A stretch of 64,000 nt of DNA from Cryptomeria japonica. Lineage: Eukaryota; Streptophyta; Pinopsida; Cupressales; Cupressaceae. A program made the translations under genes and the position numbers. The notes below the pieces were generated by a model. It had not been told where the DNA came from, did not search any database, and worked only from the letters and a program-made list of their open reading frames with translations. Location: positions 269,296,425-269,360,424 of the forward strand of contig NC_081415.1 of assembly GCF_030272615.1 (NCBI RefSeq), in the 5' to 3' direction. Below are positions 10,771 to 23,960 of the stretch, piece by piece. Each line of letters starts with the position of its first letter. Within the stretch, counting starts at the first letter, position 1.

Positions 10771-12871
10771 TAGTTATCAAGGTATAGATGAATTAGGTAA
10801 AGATTATATGTAAGAAATCATAAAAATGGTTCCAATGATCCCAATAACAGATCTTAGTTCAACAACAATATGCTCAACAATGGTTTGAATAACAAAGCCA
10901 TAGCAATGGGATCCTCTTGGTGACAAGTCAATGATAAGTAAAAATGTTAATGATATATTCTTAGTCACAAGATATTGATTAACAAAACAAAGAAAACAAT
11001 CATTACTCAACTAGAGTGCACCCATTCATTTAGTATATCTATCAAAGATGTTAGTAAACCTTGATACTCTAAAACTCCACTCCCTATAAGTATTTTGTAT
11101 TTGGCTAAGTAGAAGGACTTTCTTTTCACAATCCTCCCTAGGAAGTAGCTAAAGAAGAATGTGTTCCTAAGAATCAACAAACAAATATTGGATGATTCTC
11201 TCATAAAAATTAAGAGTCGATGTAGATGGAACAACTTTTCTTCTTTGAAATGGTTGGACTACAATTAAATGTTCCTAGACCCTCTTTATTCATGAATTAC
11301 ATCTAATGGGTGTAATAGGTCTAATGGACACAAACTATAAATTCATGTTATGAATTTTCAATATCTAGATTTTCTCTTCTAGACATTTTTTTCCTATAGG
11401 AGGTTAATAATGTTGACAAGTTTCTAATTTCATTTGTGTGTCACTTCATCTTGCTAAATAATATTATTTCTATAATAATAATGAGTAAGGTTAATGTAGT
11501 GTAGTATTTTTCATTGATACAAAGTTTAATCCGTTACATTACCCACAATTCTATGACTTATCTAATAGAATTTTGTGGGTTATTTTTAACATAGAAAATA
11601 CTTTGACTTTGACAATATTTATTGCTCAAATGATGTGACTAAAAGGAAGTTACTTTGGTGATGAATTGTACCTCAACTACTATTGACCCAATGTATCTTT
11701 AATGATGACTTTAATATGGAAGAGATGGCATCAAATAAACAAGGACATTTACCCCCAAGATGAACAAATAACAAAAGAGAAATAGCTCTACATGCACAAT
11801 AATTAGGCTTTTTTTTTATCCCAGTCTTGTGTACTAAAATATGTATCTAAAATTTGGTATATATGTTTCAATTTTACCTAATAATTCTTTAAAAAAAAAT
11901 TAAAAACCTAATAGTCTATAATGTCCACACAAATATATTTCTCTTTTTCAATTGTTATTCACTTTTGGTGGAACCTCTACCAAATTTTTTTCTTTTTTAT
12001 TACTCATTAATTTTCTTTTAAATTGAATGATACATTGAAACATTGAATTTAGGGAAGACTCAATTCTATTTTAACACATCTTTGCTCCATCGTATTTTTA
12101 CATTGTCCACATCTAATGTTCTTGGAACTTGGTACCATGTTTGAAAGGGGATATTGGGTGGGTTAAATACTGGTTTAATGTCACCACCTATATTACCTAT
12201 TTCTTAAAAATACTTGGCTTAAAGTGGCACGTTTTTATGAAACCTTATAAATTCAAGTAGCTTAGTAGTGCCAACTTATGAATGTAATGTATGCACATGT
12301 CACATAGGGAGCTCATATATAATCTAGACTTCATTGGTTATAAGTTGACAATTATGTCTAAATAGATTTTTCATATTTGTAACAAATAAGATAAGTTATG
12401 CCTCTTTATACTTATTTATATCTTGTGTTCCCTTATCCAAAATTATATCTAGGTCTTCCAATATTAGGTTTCCTTTTATTTAATACTTGATTAGATTTGG
12501 TTCTACGTAGATTTCCTGCAAATCTAGATGTAGCTCATGAAAAGCTTTTATATTTAGAGGAGGTATACTCATTTACATTTTGATAGGGTTAACAATAAAA
12601 CACTTAGTTACAAGTAATTTTCTTATGAATTATATAAAATCATTTGTGATAACATTGGGTGTGGTTTTTCTATGTTTGTTTAGAAAGTCTTATCTTTAAC
12701 AAAGGAAATATCAAATATATACATAAAGATAGGGATCTAGAATTTATTTATAATTGAAGACCCATAACTCATTCAATTTCTCTTACAAAATGATTGTCAA
12801 GGCATTCTATATTAAATTTGGACATCTCCTCTCACTCGTGGTTCAACTTTAAAAAATTGGGTTTATGTGAA

Positions 12872-13640
12872 TGTAGGCACCTAAAATTGATCACTTGCAT
12901 TTCATTAATTTATTCCCATTATTATTTAATTAAACATCTTTATTCTTCCATTCTCTAGTCTATTTACTAAGATAATTAATTTACCTATTCAACACTACCT
13001 CTAAGACCCTCATCTATTTAATTAAATGAAACCCCATGTTTATTTAATTAAATCCACATCACCCCTTTCCTTCAATTTTGAATTAAAATTATTTTAAAAA
13101 TCCTATTTACCCTCATCCACTTGTCATTCTTCACAAATTTCCCACTTGATTCTTAATCCTAATCTCCACCTAGCCCACTTTGCTAAGCATGTGCACACAC
13201 TTGATTAAGTGAAGTCAACTCCTCCCGTCATGTCAAGCACATGGGCTTCTTACACAAGCTCCCATCAAGTACTCCAAAAGAAATTTGTAATTCCTTTTTT
13301 CCTCTCCTTCATCCTCAACCATAGATATTCATCAATCAATCTCAATCATTCATCATTTTCATCCCAAATCATATCTATCAAACCCTTGGCCATTTTCTCC
13401 CTATCTCTCTCTCACACACACCTATCTCACCCATTTTCTATTGGAGCATCATTATGTTGCTGAAATCTTGAGTGAGAACACATCCAACCAAACATCATTT
13501 AAAAATATACACAACAAGGGATTTGATAGTTCTATTTTGTTAAATTGTATCCTTGTTTGACCTCTTTTTCCTTCTCTTGAGTGTTTGTTTGATTTTTTTT
13601 TTGATTTTTTTTTATTGCTAAATCATTCACATTTGAACAC
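12872..13640 (+). repeat. Possible partial LTR starting TGTAGGCACCTAAAA
   Basis: It shares the start motif with 9553, then repeated ATTTAATTAAA runs and a pyrimidine-rich segment (CTCTCTCTCACACACACC near 13405). No TATA box, PBS or coding sequence was recognised. Its right end is arbitrary. Confidence 0.25.
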
Positions 13641-14822
13641 AACTTTCATCACACACAATGAAGTATATATATTCTTGATAATTTTATTATAGTATTATTT
13701 CTAAGACATGAAATATGTATGTAAATCAAATCAACAAGTATCTTAATAAAAATTAACTTTAAAAATGCATATGGTAGAATTGAATGGTATTTGATATTAG
13801 CCATGTTCATGGATCTTGACTTTGATCCTACTTTAATTCTATTATTCCATATTATTTTTGTAAATTCCTCCATTTTCCTTACCATGAATGATATTTATAT
13901 TATCTATAAGATAGTGTTATCCTCTTGTGCCCTCACTTTATGTGTTATTTGTTGAAGGGTTTGGGTGTATTCTCATTATAACATCTCAATAGAAATTGGT
14001 CAAAGTAATCTCCCTTCTTAGAACTACTTTAAAATATTTAGGTCAAAGGACACTTTATGGATGATTCCTTGTTCTCCTTAAAGATGAAGACAATAGTAAA
14101 ATTAAATTAAATGTATTGATATCTATTTATTTAGCTTCAAATTAAAAAAAACATTCATAGAATAAAATAACAAACTACAAGAAATCATTTTCCTAACCAC
14201 CTATTTGGCATCATTATATTAGTTGGAAATCCATTAATCACAAATAGATCTTTACATCTATCAGAATTCCCTTTGCATTTAAGACATGGTATAATGTGAC
14301 TAATAGAATGAAGAAAAAGATTGCATATGTGATTACCAAACTATTTTCATTATTATATAGAATCCATATTTTCTATTAATTTCTTATGGTTAAATTTCTT
14401 TTACTCAAGTCTTGCTAGGTTCCTTCAAAAAAATAAGACTAGAAGCTTTAGAAGCTCATGTGGAACTTTCTATGGGCCAATTGAAACCTCAATAAAAGTT
14501 CTTTACATGTATGCTTGGATATTTATTTCTAAGCCTTATTGATGTCAACATGTAAGGTATAAACTCATTACTATGTCGGTCCTGGATCAATTCTTGTTAT
14601 GAAAAAAGTATAAATTTTTTGTTTAAAAATTGCATTACCCTTCATTATGCTAATTAACCTTCATTACCATTTTCTCTATTTTTTATTTCCACCTCTCCCT
14701 CAATCCTTGTCCACTTAATCCATTCATTAAATCCATCTGCATGGATCAAGATCTAAACTTATCATCATGTGACGAGTGTCCATATCCCCTCATGCTCATA
14801 CATGTGTGAGAACACAAAGTTC

Positions 14823-15728
14823 TATTGGGATCCAAGAACACTAAGAGGGGGGGTGAACCAGTTTTCTGCCGGTTAGAATATTTTTAGCCTTATTATCAAA
14901 TCCACTTATTAATCGGTATGCATAAAATAAATTAAAATAAAGTATTAGAAATGCAACCATAAAAATCAACACCATAACATAGAGATTTATACGTGGAAAA
15001 CCTCAAAGAGGAAAAACCATGATGGGATTGGTGACCCACAATATCTATCCACTGGCCAAATGAATAAATATTACAAGAGGGGCATGCACATGTAGGGAGG
15101 CACATTGCCTAGAGCACATTGCTCAGTACAAAGGAGACTCACTGACTACAGATATGAAATACTGAATTAAAAACAAAATCTAAACTCTGAATGTGCATCT
15201 GACATGCTGGAAGAGTTCTGGATTAAGCACTATCTGCACTGGTTTATACTGTAACCTCCCCTACCAATAACTTAGATCACTCTCCAATCCTCTACACAAA
15301 CAACCAAGACCAACTACAAATCTTTACATTTGCATTCGATCTATCAAGATCTCGCTCACATAACATCACATAACCTATCACATCTATATATCCAAAATCA
15401 CCTAACTAGACGGACTTATATACCCATTTACATATATAAACATAAATGCCTTATGTTGGCTTACAATCATATTTCAAAAGATAAGAGAAATGTCGGCCTA
15501 GACAAAGTATAAACATAAAACTATATGATTGTTTCTGCTTCCATGTTTGTCGAATCAATATCCTATGACAACCTTAGAATACCGGTTCCAAGTTTGTCGG
15601 TTTACATGTTTGTCAGTTCCCTGAATGTCGATGATGTGAATGTTGGTTACCTTAATTACCGGATCTTCCATGAAGTGTGTTGTCATCAATGACAACCCTA
15701 TAACCCGAATGAGTGTCAATTGCCAACA
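14823..15728 (-). repeat. NA-2 3' LTR
   Basis: It begins TATTGGGATCC (terminal TG changed to TA) and ends GCCAACA next to the polypurine tract. It contains the G7 run followed by TGAACCAG, the TTTATACGTGGAAAACC block near 14986, and a reverse-strand TATA-like stretch (ACATATATAAAC) near 15430-15441. Confidence 0.85.
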
Positions 15729-15741
15729 ATCTCCCCCTTTG
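15729..15741 (-). other. NA-2 polypurine tract
   Basis: ATCTCCCCCTTTG followed by GCATTGATGGCA. A second similar tract (CTCTCCCCCTTTGACATCAATGCC) lies at about 15893-15917. Confidence 0.8.
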
Positions 15742-16269
15742 GCATTGATGGCAGCACTCATGTGATAAATGGACCATTGAGGTGTTGTACTGGTTCCTAT
15801 CCAAAATCTAATCTCCCAAAGCTAGTCTCAAAAGGTTTCTCCCCTTGAGCTGTACATTACTTCTTATGTCCCTTAACATTTTTCATATCCAACCTCTCCC
15901 CCTTTGACATCAATGCCAAAGACGGGGCAAAGAATAAGAAATGAATGAAATTTTGTACAAATCAAGATTGTGATTACCAGATCTAGATGTACTTGAAAAT
16001 ATCTGAATAAGCCAAATAAGTATCCCAACCAGATTTTAAAATGCCAAATAAGTATCCCAACCAGATTTTAAAGTTCCCAAAATTGATACAAACCCATTCA
16101 GAATGTAAGCATGCAATTAATCTTCTGTTAGCATTGTCGGTGTGAGCATTTTCATCTGTTCCATACATTCCCGTTTATGAAGTAACAAATTATTAAGTCG
16201 GGGATTGACCAAACCTCTTAACTCTCTGGCCCAACGGATTAACTTGTCCTTTTCCTTCTCCAAGGATTA

Positions 16270-19241
16270 AATTTTTTACTCTAAAAGTGAAATTTGACCA
16301 TCAAGAGTGCTAGTCAATGACTCAGTACCATCAAAACTGACTACAAGTTGTTCCAGCTTGTCCTTTTCCACCTTAATTTTATTATCCAGGTCTTTTGTTA
16401 GGTTTGTTGTGTTAGTGCAAGACCAGTATATATGAGTACATTGGTGAAGTGCTTCATCAATCCTTGTTATATCTTCTGTCAGCTTAGCTTTGTCAGATGT
16501 GATCATATTATCACAAGTGACCTTCCTAGTTGCATTATATCTTTCTACCAACTGTCATTTTGACACTTGTTGAAGAGTTTTATGCTCTTTTGAAATGTGC
16601 TCAGTCAAACCTTTCAACTTACCAGAGGGACTTACAACCTGATCTATCTTGCATTCTGGTGCAAGCTACTACAAAATTGGAATTGCCTGCTTAATAACCT
16701 TCTTATCCTCTAATCCTTCTTTCTTCAATTTTTGAGTTGCAATAAACATTAATTCAAAACTTCTTAGCTGCTCAATATTCTTTTCTCAAAATGACCAAAA
16801 TCGTCTTTCCCGAATGAGTCAAGTGCCAACAATGAGGGACCAACAACCTGTGATTGTGTCAGAGGTGTCGGTACCTTGACTTCAGTATATTTAGCCTATT
16901 CTTTCTCCTCTTCCTTCTGTTATACTTCCTTTTCATGTTTCTCCTTAGCATCGGTGGCTTCGCCACTTGGTGCAGTTATTTATGCTTCCTCTACCTCATG
17001 AATTTCAATTGTATCAATATTATCTACTGGTTTATTGATCTCTACATCCTGTACATGTGGTTCATCCAAAAGAATGTCTTCAGTTATTATCTGTTCCAAT
17101 ACTAGTGGATTTTCACCTAGTATAACTTTACCCTTAGCATCAATCGAGATGTCTGGAATGTCATACTTAGGAGGTACATCCGGTGATGTAAATAATATGG
17201 TTTATCAATAAAGAGTTTAACCCATGCATTGTGGGTTTCCTTGAATATTTCATTCACTCTACCCATTATAAGACTCACATGTCGATGTCTGCTCTAGAAA
17301 ATTGTTTTATTAGCAAAATCTAGACACTGTTGTATCTCATCTTTAGTAATAGCTCCGCAAACAGTCAACAATTCCTAAACCCTTATATGTTTATCTTCCT
17401 CAATAGGAGATAATCTTCTAGCATCTAACTTAGTATATAAATCTGTCGGTATTTGCATCTCAATCTCAATTAAATATTTCTTATATATATCTAAGTATAA
17501 CAAAATTGCTTCTTCTATCTCCTTTTGTTCTTCATCATCCATATGTACATAATAATGTTATATATTACTCAAAATACCATCCTTTATAATTTGATCAATT
17601 AATTCAGCAACAAAAAGAGGGGGAATAACCTTAATACTTTTGCCGGATTCAAGAGCTATATCTAGATCTAATTTCTTCCTTACCGAGAGTGGGAGCAGAC
17701 TCCTTGACTGATTTCTTTTCTCAGTAGGCTTCCTCTCCTTCAAAATTTTCTTCTAAGCTGTCAGAGGAGTGACTTTGGTTTTCTGCAACTTCCCTTCCTC
17801 AGGCTTCTTCCTCTAAATTCTCATATAGATCTTAGGAATCTTCGGGGGTTCTTCCTCAGTCTCAGAACTGGATGCAACAGGGGCAATGAAGGTCTCTGGT
17901 TTCTTCCTCTTCAATAGACCCTTTTCGGTCATTGTTGTCGGTGAGGCATGTATTGCTGCTAAAGGAGATGTCTCTGTTAAACCAATGATTTGTTTATTCT
18001 CAGAGGACATATTTTGGACAACCTGTCCAACCTTCTTTATTTGTTCTTCCCTTTTCTTCTTGTTGAAACCTATCTTCACTTTTGATTCCTTCTGCTTTGT
18101 AGTTCTAAAAGTTTTCTCCTTCTCATCAACCAAGGAATCTATAAGCATCTTGGCATAAAGGTCCAAGATATGTGCATTAGCCTCATAGCCCATTTTAGTT
18201 ACCCAAATTGTTTTAGGATGCACTACCTCCATTAAATTTTCATCCTTTTTAACCATGAAGCATATATCAGTACAATATTTATCAACTATGTGCTTAGGAA
18301 TCCTTTCCCTCTGCTTCATTTCTTTCTAGAATGCTTTGAAATAACCCCACATAATGGAGTCTCTATCTAGTCCCAAATTCCTCAAGGCATCCTTAATTTT
18401 TTTTCCCACCGGTATATCAAATGCCCATTGCCTCTTTGGATCCTGGTATCTCATTTAGAAAGAAAAGCATTAAACAAACAATGAGATTTTCATACCTGAA
18501 TGTACCTTTCTTTTCTCCCTTAATCTTTCCCAAATTCAAAATCAATTCATCACACATCCATAGACATAGGTCATATTTCTCATTTTCTTTGACCATTTTG
18601 TGTGCACAATAGATACAAGAACTAGATACAAGGTTCAGGTGGTTGGATTGAATTACCTTGTATCTGATCACCATGCTTGTAAATTGAACATCTTTGTCCT
18701 TGATGGTACTAATCCACATTGACCAGTTGTCAAAGGTGGCATCGGTTAGCTTGTTCACTTCATTGTTCAAAATATTCCTCTTGCCTGGTGTCTCTCTGAC
18801 TTGGGGTAAACTAGTGATAGCACGAATCACCTCCTTGGTGATTTTGTAGGGCCGGTCAAGCCACATGAACTTGCCATGGACTTGGATCAACACGTATCGA
18901 ATCATCTCATCCTCGAACTTGGGCATCTCCAAAATATCGGTGAAACCCTGATCCTTTAGAATTTGAAATTTCAGTTTGATCAACCCATCCTTGTTCGACA
19001 AAGTGGACATGTACATTGAATTAATCTCCGATGATCCCAGATCCTCTAGAGTACAATGAATATAAGCTCTCACATCTTCCACATAGAGAACTTCATTAGG
19101 AACCCTAGAAAATGTGTCGATCGAGTCATCAACCTTTGTAATTTGGGGGCATTTCTTGAATTCCAGACGTGGGTGATCCTTAATGTCTGCTACAATAGGG
19201 GTAGCCACATCTTCCAGAGTGGGAGCAGATCCAGAAGCCAT
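16270..19241 (-). pseudogene. NA-2 ORF2: conserved NA-family protein, broken downstream
   Basis: The ATG at 19241-19239 opens an intact 274-codon frame to 18417 that starts MASGS, matching MASSS at the start of NA-3 ORF2. Shared landmarks are AYIHCTLEDLG (SYIDCKIEDLG in NA-3), VHGKFMWLDR, ITKEVIRAI, and YDLCLW followed by FRYENLIVCLMLFFL, together a ~230-residue domain. After a break comes frame 18319-17813, with a basic KKKREE segment and KRKKPE near its end, then 17743-17558, and finally a coiled-coil piece at 16551-16276. Total span is about 3 kb, similar to NA-3. The family is not recognised with confidence. The conserved domain suggests real protein function before decay. Confidence 0.75.
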
Positions 19242-19621
19242 TTCGATTTTAGAAAAGTAGCTTGAAAACAGAGAAAATACCTCTCAACCTATGCCAGTGA
19301 AAACCCTAGAAAATTCGCTCTAAAAACACTGGAAATTGTTATAAAATGTTGTTAATCACCTTAGATCGCCTTAAACTCACTCTTCTTCACTCTAAATGTT
19401 GTGCGATCAAAATGAAGTAACTTTTCCCTTTTATTTTGTGAAACCCTAATTTCTTATTGACATTAATGCATGTTGGCATATCATACCAGATTCAAAACCC
19501 ATTATCTCAGTATTGGTTATCCTTCAGATTGACTTCTCCAAAATCTGAAACAAGCTTTCAAATCACTATTGGGGGTAATGTAGGATATTTCATTAATTTT
19601 CCTCCATGTATGGCTAATGCC

Positions 19622-20767
19622 TTAGTTACCAGAAGAGTTTCCTGTTGGTGCAGGAACATTTTGCTTTGTCGGTTGAGTAACTGAGGAATTTTCCTTGGTC
19701 GATTGATCTTCAGACTTCCTAACCCATTGTTTAGCATGATCTTGTCAGATTTCATCAACCTTTTTCTTTCCCTTCTCATTGGATGTGTCATTCCTTTCCA
19801 GTGTATTCTTGCTTCTGCAATATTTGGCAATGTGTCCTATTTTGTTGCATACATAGCAAGTAACATTGTTCAGCTAAATTGTCTTGATGTATCCTTGATC
19901 ATTCCTTGACCTACTTTGATTAGCCATATGTCCAAACTTTCTACATGCATGACATCTCACATTCATTCTACAATTTGTTGTCTTATGACCATACTTTTTA
20001 CAATTCAAACACTAAGCGAGAACTAAATTATTATTCTGATTTTCTCTATTTCTACATTGACTTCCTCTATGACCAAACTTATTTCAAACAAAGCATCTAC
20101 AATTAAATTTATGTGCATTGGGTTGTCTTACTAGTGATTTCTAATTCCAGTTGACCTTCTGACCGAATGTATCATCTCGATTTGTAGTACCAAAGCTTTC
20201 TCCAAGCTCGAATCCAAGACCTCTAGTGTCTCTAGTCTCTTTCTGATCCTTCAATAATTTATCAAGCTTTGCAGAATTAGCCTTAAACTTGTCTTTATAT
20301 TCATTTTCAGCATCTAGATCTCCTCTTAGGATTGTTATCATTCTTTCCAACTCTTGCTCATTGTTCTGTGATTGTACCAATTCAGTTCTCAACACATCAT
20401 TCTCATGCGCAAACCTAATGCATTCCTCACATTTGTCTTTCAGAGATATAGAAATGTTTTCTTCATTCTTCTTCTGGTCTTCAATCTCCTTGGACATCCT
20501 CATGGTTAGCTCTTGCATTTCATTCTTCATGACACCATTCTCCTAACTCATCTTCTGACATAGTTCCTTAAGGGCATTCTTATCTTCATCATGCAGACTT
20601 TGTAAGAGTTCCTTCCTTTTTGCTTGAGTATATGACAACCTCTCCTATAGGGTAAGGATGAATTCCTTTGCAAAATTTAACTCATCTTGCAGCTTCAAGT
20701 TCTTCAACCTTTCAGCATCATAGTCTTCAAGTGCTACTTCAAGTTCTTTCTCTATACTCATATCCAT
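19622..20767 (-). pseudogene. NA-2 Gag-like coiled-coil protein with zinc knuckles
   Basis: The start is the ATG at 20767, about 55 bp inside the primer-binding site (MDMSIEKELEV...). About 200 codons of heptad-rich, highly charged sequence follow (frame 20530-20141 is the cleanest part), broken by a few in-frame stops. A run of four knuckles follows: CFV(stop)NKFGHRGSQC near 20095-20055, CLNCKKYGHKTTNC near 20012-19970, CHACRKFGHMANQS near 19950-19910, and the intact CYVCNKIGHIAKYC near 19858-19815. The C-terminal tail contains GKKKVDEI, equivalent to GKQKVDAK in NA-3, and ends at a TAA at 19624-19622. It resembles Gag in position and knuckles but lacks a recognisable Copia capsid domain. 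Likely role: RNA binding and multimerisation. Confidence 0.75.
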
Positions 20768-20821
20768 GGATTCTGGATTTAGGATCTTCCTCAAGTTGTT
20801 AGACTTATTCCAAGGAACCAA

Positions 20822-20833
20822 GCTCTGATACCA
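20822..20833 (-). other. NA-2 primer-binding site
   Basis: GCTCTGATACCA is the exact complement of TGGTATCAGAGC, the standard plant initiator-Met primer site, two bases from the LTR at 20836. Confidence 0.9.
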
Positions 20834-20835
20834 AT

Positions 20836-21306
20836 TGTTGGGATCCGAGAAAATAGAGAGGGGGGGTATGAATCAGTGTTCTATCGGTTAGAATATTTTT
20901 AGCCTTATTATCAAATCCACTTATTAACCGGTATCATAAAAGAAAATAACAAGAAGTAACAACAATGCAACCATAAGAATCAACACCATAACACATAGAT
21001 TTATATGTGGAAAAACTCAAAGAGGAAAAACCACAGTGGGATTGGTGACCCACAATATCTATCCACTGGCTAAATGAATAAATATTACAAGAGGGGCCTA
21101 CACATGCAGGAAGGCACACTACCTAGAGAACACTGCTCAATACAAAGGAGCCTCACTGACTATAGATATAAAATATTGAATTACAAACAAAATCTGAACT
21201 TTGAATGTGCATCTAACATGTTGGAAGAGTTTTGGATTAATCACTATCTATACCAGTTTATATTGTAACCTCTCTTACTAGTAACTTAGATCACTCTCCA
21301 ATCCTC
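20836..21306 (-). repeat. NA-2 5' LTR, part 1
   Basis: It starts TGTTGGGATCC and aligns with 14823-15295. It is interrupted after CCAATCCTC by RLC-2. The last five bases (TCCTC, 21302-21306) are the target duplication. Confidence 0.88.
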
Positions 21307-21335
21307 TGTTGGCATTATAACAGACAATAAGAGAT
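21307..21335 (+). other. Extra 29 bp ahead of the RLC-2 5' LTR
   Basis: It starts TGTTGGCATT, identical to the first ten bases of the LTR, and ends AAGAGAT, similar to the AGAT end of the polypurine tract. It lies between the target duplication and the LTR proper and is absent after the 3' LTR. Confidence 0.8.
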
Positions 21336-22792
21336 TGTTGGCATTTCAATAAGGATATTGAGAAGGTTGTTGATGATTATGGATATAACTGATTAAGGAT
21401 GTTTACTGTCTTAATATTATTATTTTGTCATTGATGTCAAGAAATTGATTTTCTAATTCAGTATGATGTTGCCATATCTTAAGAAGTATGTTTTGAAGAG
21501 AATTAAGATGTCGGTAAAAGACATAAAAAGAATATGATGAATAAGGGGAGGAATAAGTTATTCAATGGGAAACTATTACCGAGTTGGACAATGATGAGAT
21601 CATGATGTTTAGATTGTTTTGATATCCTACATATGTTGTTGATTGTAAGGTTAATACTATACTATGTTACCAAGCAAAGAACCTAGTCGGTAAACCCTAA
21701 GGTTATCGCTATCGGTTAATGAAGGCGGAATGTCTATTGAGTGAAGTTTAGTATTTACCGAGTTGCAACTGAGTTGTAACAGAATGCATTGAATGAATAA
21801 AAGCATTATTTAATGAAGCTGATGAATTGGTTATGATTAAATGATTGATACAACGTGTATGAATTTTGTTAAGAATCTATGGCAATGGAAGATCGGCAAG
21901 AAGATCTATAGCTCAGATTGAACTGCATTACCTTAGCACAAGTTCCAAGAAATGTATGCAAGTTCCAAGGCGAGGTAAAATATTTTCAGATCAAAGGATA
22001 CATTGAACCTGGTCAAGTTTGAAGATCAGATGGCTATGATTGATCATGGGAAATGTGATCAAGGAGATTAAGCGGTTGGCAAATTGTTTATAAATAAGGA
22101 ATTGTTGATAAACAATGTATGCAGGCAAATGTAAGCACAAGGATGCTACATAGTGATTACCGAGCACAGAAGCTTGAAGACTTGTTTGATTAACAAAGTA
22201 TAGAGCCCAGCAAAAGGACAAGATAAGTCCTATGACTAGATTGTATTGAGCAAATAAGAATCTTCTTTAGCATTTTTAGATGTGAAGTTGCAGATATATT
22301 TTATTACTATTATTTTGTAAAGTGACATAAAATCTCTTAACCGAGTGGACTTAACAGTCTTATTTGTAAAACCCTCTAGCAAGGTGACATTCTAATTGAG
22401 TGTTTGAAATCATTTAACAAGGTCACTTCTAACAAAGTGAAGATCCTAACAGATTTGAGGGAAATCCCTTAACCGGGTCACATCTAGCAATGTGTTTGTA
22501 ATCTTTAACAGGATTTGCTTTTAACCGAGCATACTCTAGAAGAGTATATTTCTTAGTGGGTTCAAAATCCCATAGTGGTTTTTCCCTATTTGGGTTTCCA
22601 TGTTAAATCTGGTGTTATATGTTTTGTGATCTTATCTATTTATGAGTCTGCATGCTTTACTATTTTTCTGATAAGTTTACCGAGGTTGAATCTGTTGATT
22701 TTATTGAAGATTAAGTTTGTATGATTCACCACCCCCCCCTCTCATCTTGTTAGCTTGGCATCTGTACTAAACATTTATTATCATAACTATCA
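21336..22792 (+). repeat. RLC-2 5' LTR
   Basis: TGTTGGCATTTC to AACTATCA. It includes a TATA box, the conserved TGGTTTTTCCCTATTTGGG block near 22580 and a C8 run before TCTCATC near 22733. The end is fixed by the PBS two bases downstream. Confidence 0.92.
22089..22096 (+). promoter_or_regulatory. TATA box in the RLC-2 5' LTR
   Basis: TATAAATA, also present in the 3' LTR at 28141-28148. It lies midway through the LTR, upstream of the conserved R/U5 motif block, in the expected place for the element's promoter. Confidence 0.6.
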
Positions 22793-22794
22793 AT

Positions 22795-22806
22795 TGGTAT
22801 CAGAGC
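22795..22806 (+). other. RLC-2 primer-binding site
   Basis: TGGTATCAGAGC, the exact plant initiator-Met primer site, two bases after the LTR end. Confidence 0.95.
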
Positions 22807-22851
22807 ATTGGACTTAGGAGAAAAAGTTTAAAGGTACTTGAGGCTCCAAAG

Positions 22852-23960
22852 ATGTATAAGAGGGATGCACCGAAGCTGAACAAGTCAAGTTTCTCTACAT
22901 GGCAAAAAAGGACAAAGTTGCACTTATCAGGAGTTGGAGAATATGCTGTATATTATCTGGAGAATGATTTCATTACATCGAGAACCTATCCATTGACAAT
23001 GGAAGAGATAAAGGCAAAGCAAGAACATATCCAAGCAATGATTGAAATAACATCTACATTGACCGACTCAGAGTTTAATGATCTAGAAGGTTGTAATGAT
23101 GCCAAGGCAATGTGGGACAAGCTCATATCTGTGTATGGTGGTGATGAACATGTTCAAAGAGAAAAAGTGGATAGTCTAAGAGGACAACTTGAATCTATGA
23201 GGATGAATGAAGGTGAAAACATAACCTAGTACAATACAAGACTAAAGGAGATTGTTAATCAAATCAAAGGAGTAGGTGGAACCATTGAAGAAAAGGATAT
23301 AACAAGTAAGTTGTTAAGAACCCTTCTACCAGCTTATGCAATCCGAGTCTCTGCAATCAATGAATTGAGGTCTGTACTCAATATGCCAGTTTCTTTGGAT
23401 GCTACTATTGGTAAGCTACGAGCATTTGAATTAAGTAATTTTGATAATAGTGGGTCTTCGGTAAATAAAGTTGAGTCTGCATTCAGTTCTTTCCATCTTG
23501 ATGAATCTGATAATTACAATGATAGAAAGTATAAGTATTCTAAAGGGAATCACAGTGGAGCAAGTGAAATATTTCATAAGAATATGGAGGAAGTACACAA
23601 ACTATATGAGGAAATCAAAAAGAAAGAAGAGTTTGAAGCACTATTAGCCAGAAGGCTATCGAGAGGAAAAGGTAAGTACAAAGGAAAGTTGCCTTTGAAA
23701 TGTTTTAACTGTGATAGAATTGGACATATGGCTTCTAACTATCCTAACAAAGAATCTAGTGAAAAGAGAGATTACCGAGATGACAAACAAAAAGATAATC
23801 ATTACAAAGGACACCGAGACTACAGGAGAAGAGATAAAAGGACATGCCTAATAGCTAATGAGGAATCAAATGATGATAAATCAGATGAAACTGATATAGA
23901 GGAAGTTGTTTATGTGGCTATCAAAGATGGATCAGATGAAGAAAGGTATGAAGAAAAAGC
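22852..23960 (+). pseudogene. RLC-2 gag, interrupted by an in-frame TAG
   Basis: The ATG at 22852 starts MYKRDAPKLN, followed by the Copia Gag-type segment (WQKRTKLHL, then AMWDKLISVYGGD near residue 85). A TAG at 23227-23229 stops the frame after ENIT; the same frame continues without indel, with LLRTLLPAYA at 23311. The single zinc knuckle at 23701-23742 reads CFNCDRIGHMASNY, so the last ligand Cys is Tyr. A charged Lys/Asp/Glu-rich linker leads into protease. Gag forms the virus-like particle; this copy would give only a 125-residue fragment. Confidence 0.88.

Larger units (their letters stand above)
9041..14822. other. Unassigned AT-rich DNA with old LTR-like fragments
   Basis: No convincing gene is present; the longest frames (for example 9046-9366 plus) have no recognisable motif. 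The region holds two TGTAGRYACCTAAAA sites that resemble LTR 5' ends (9553, 12872), an AT-rich repeat block, a TATA-like box, and a fragment of a long Copia LTR near 10570-10770. Pyrimidine-rich tracts occur at 13270-13440, and T-runs at about 13590-13612. From about 10800 to 12870 I see nothing identifiable. Confidence 0.6.
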
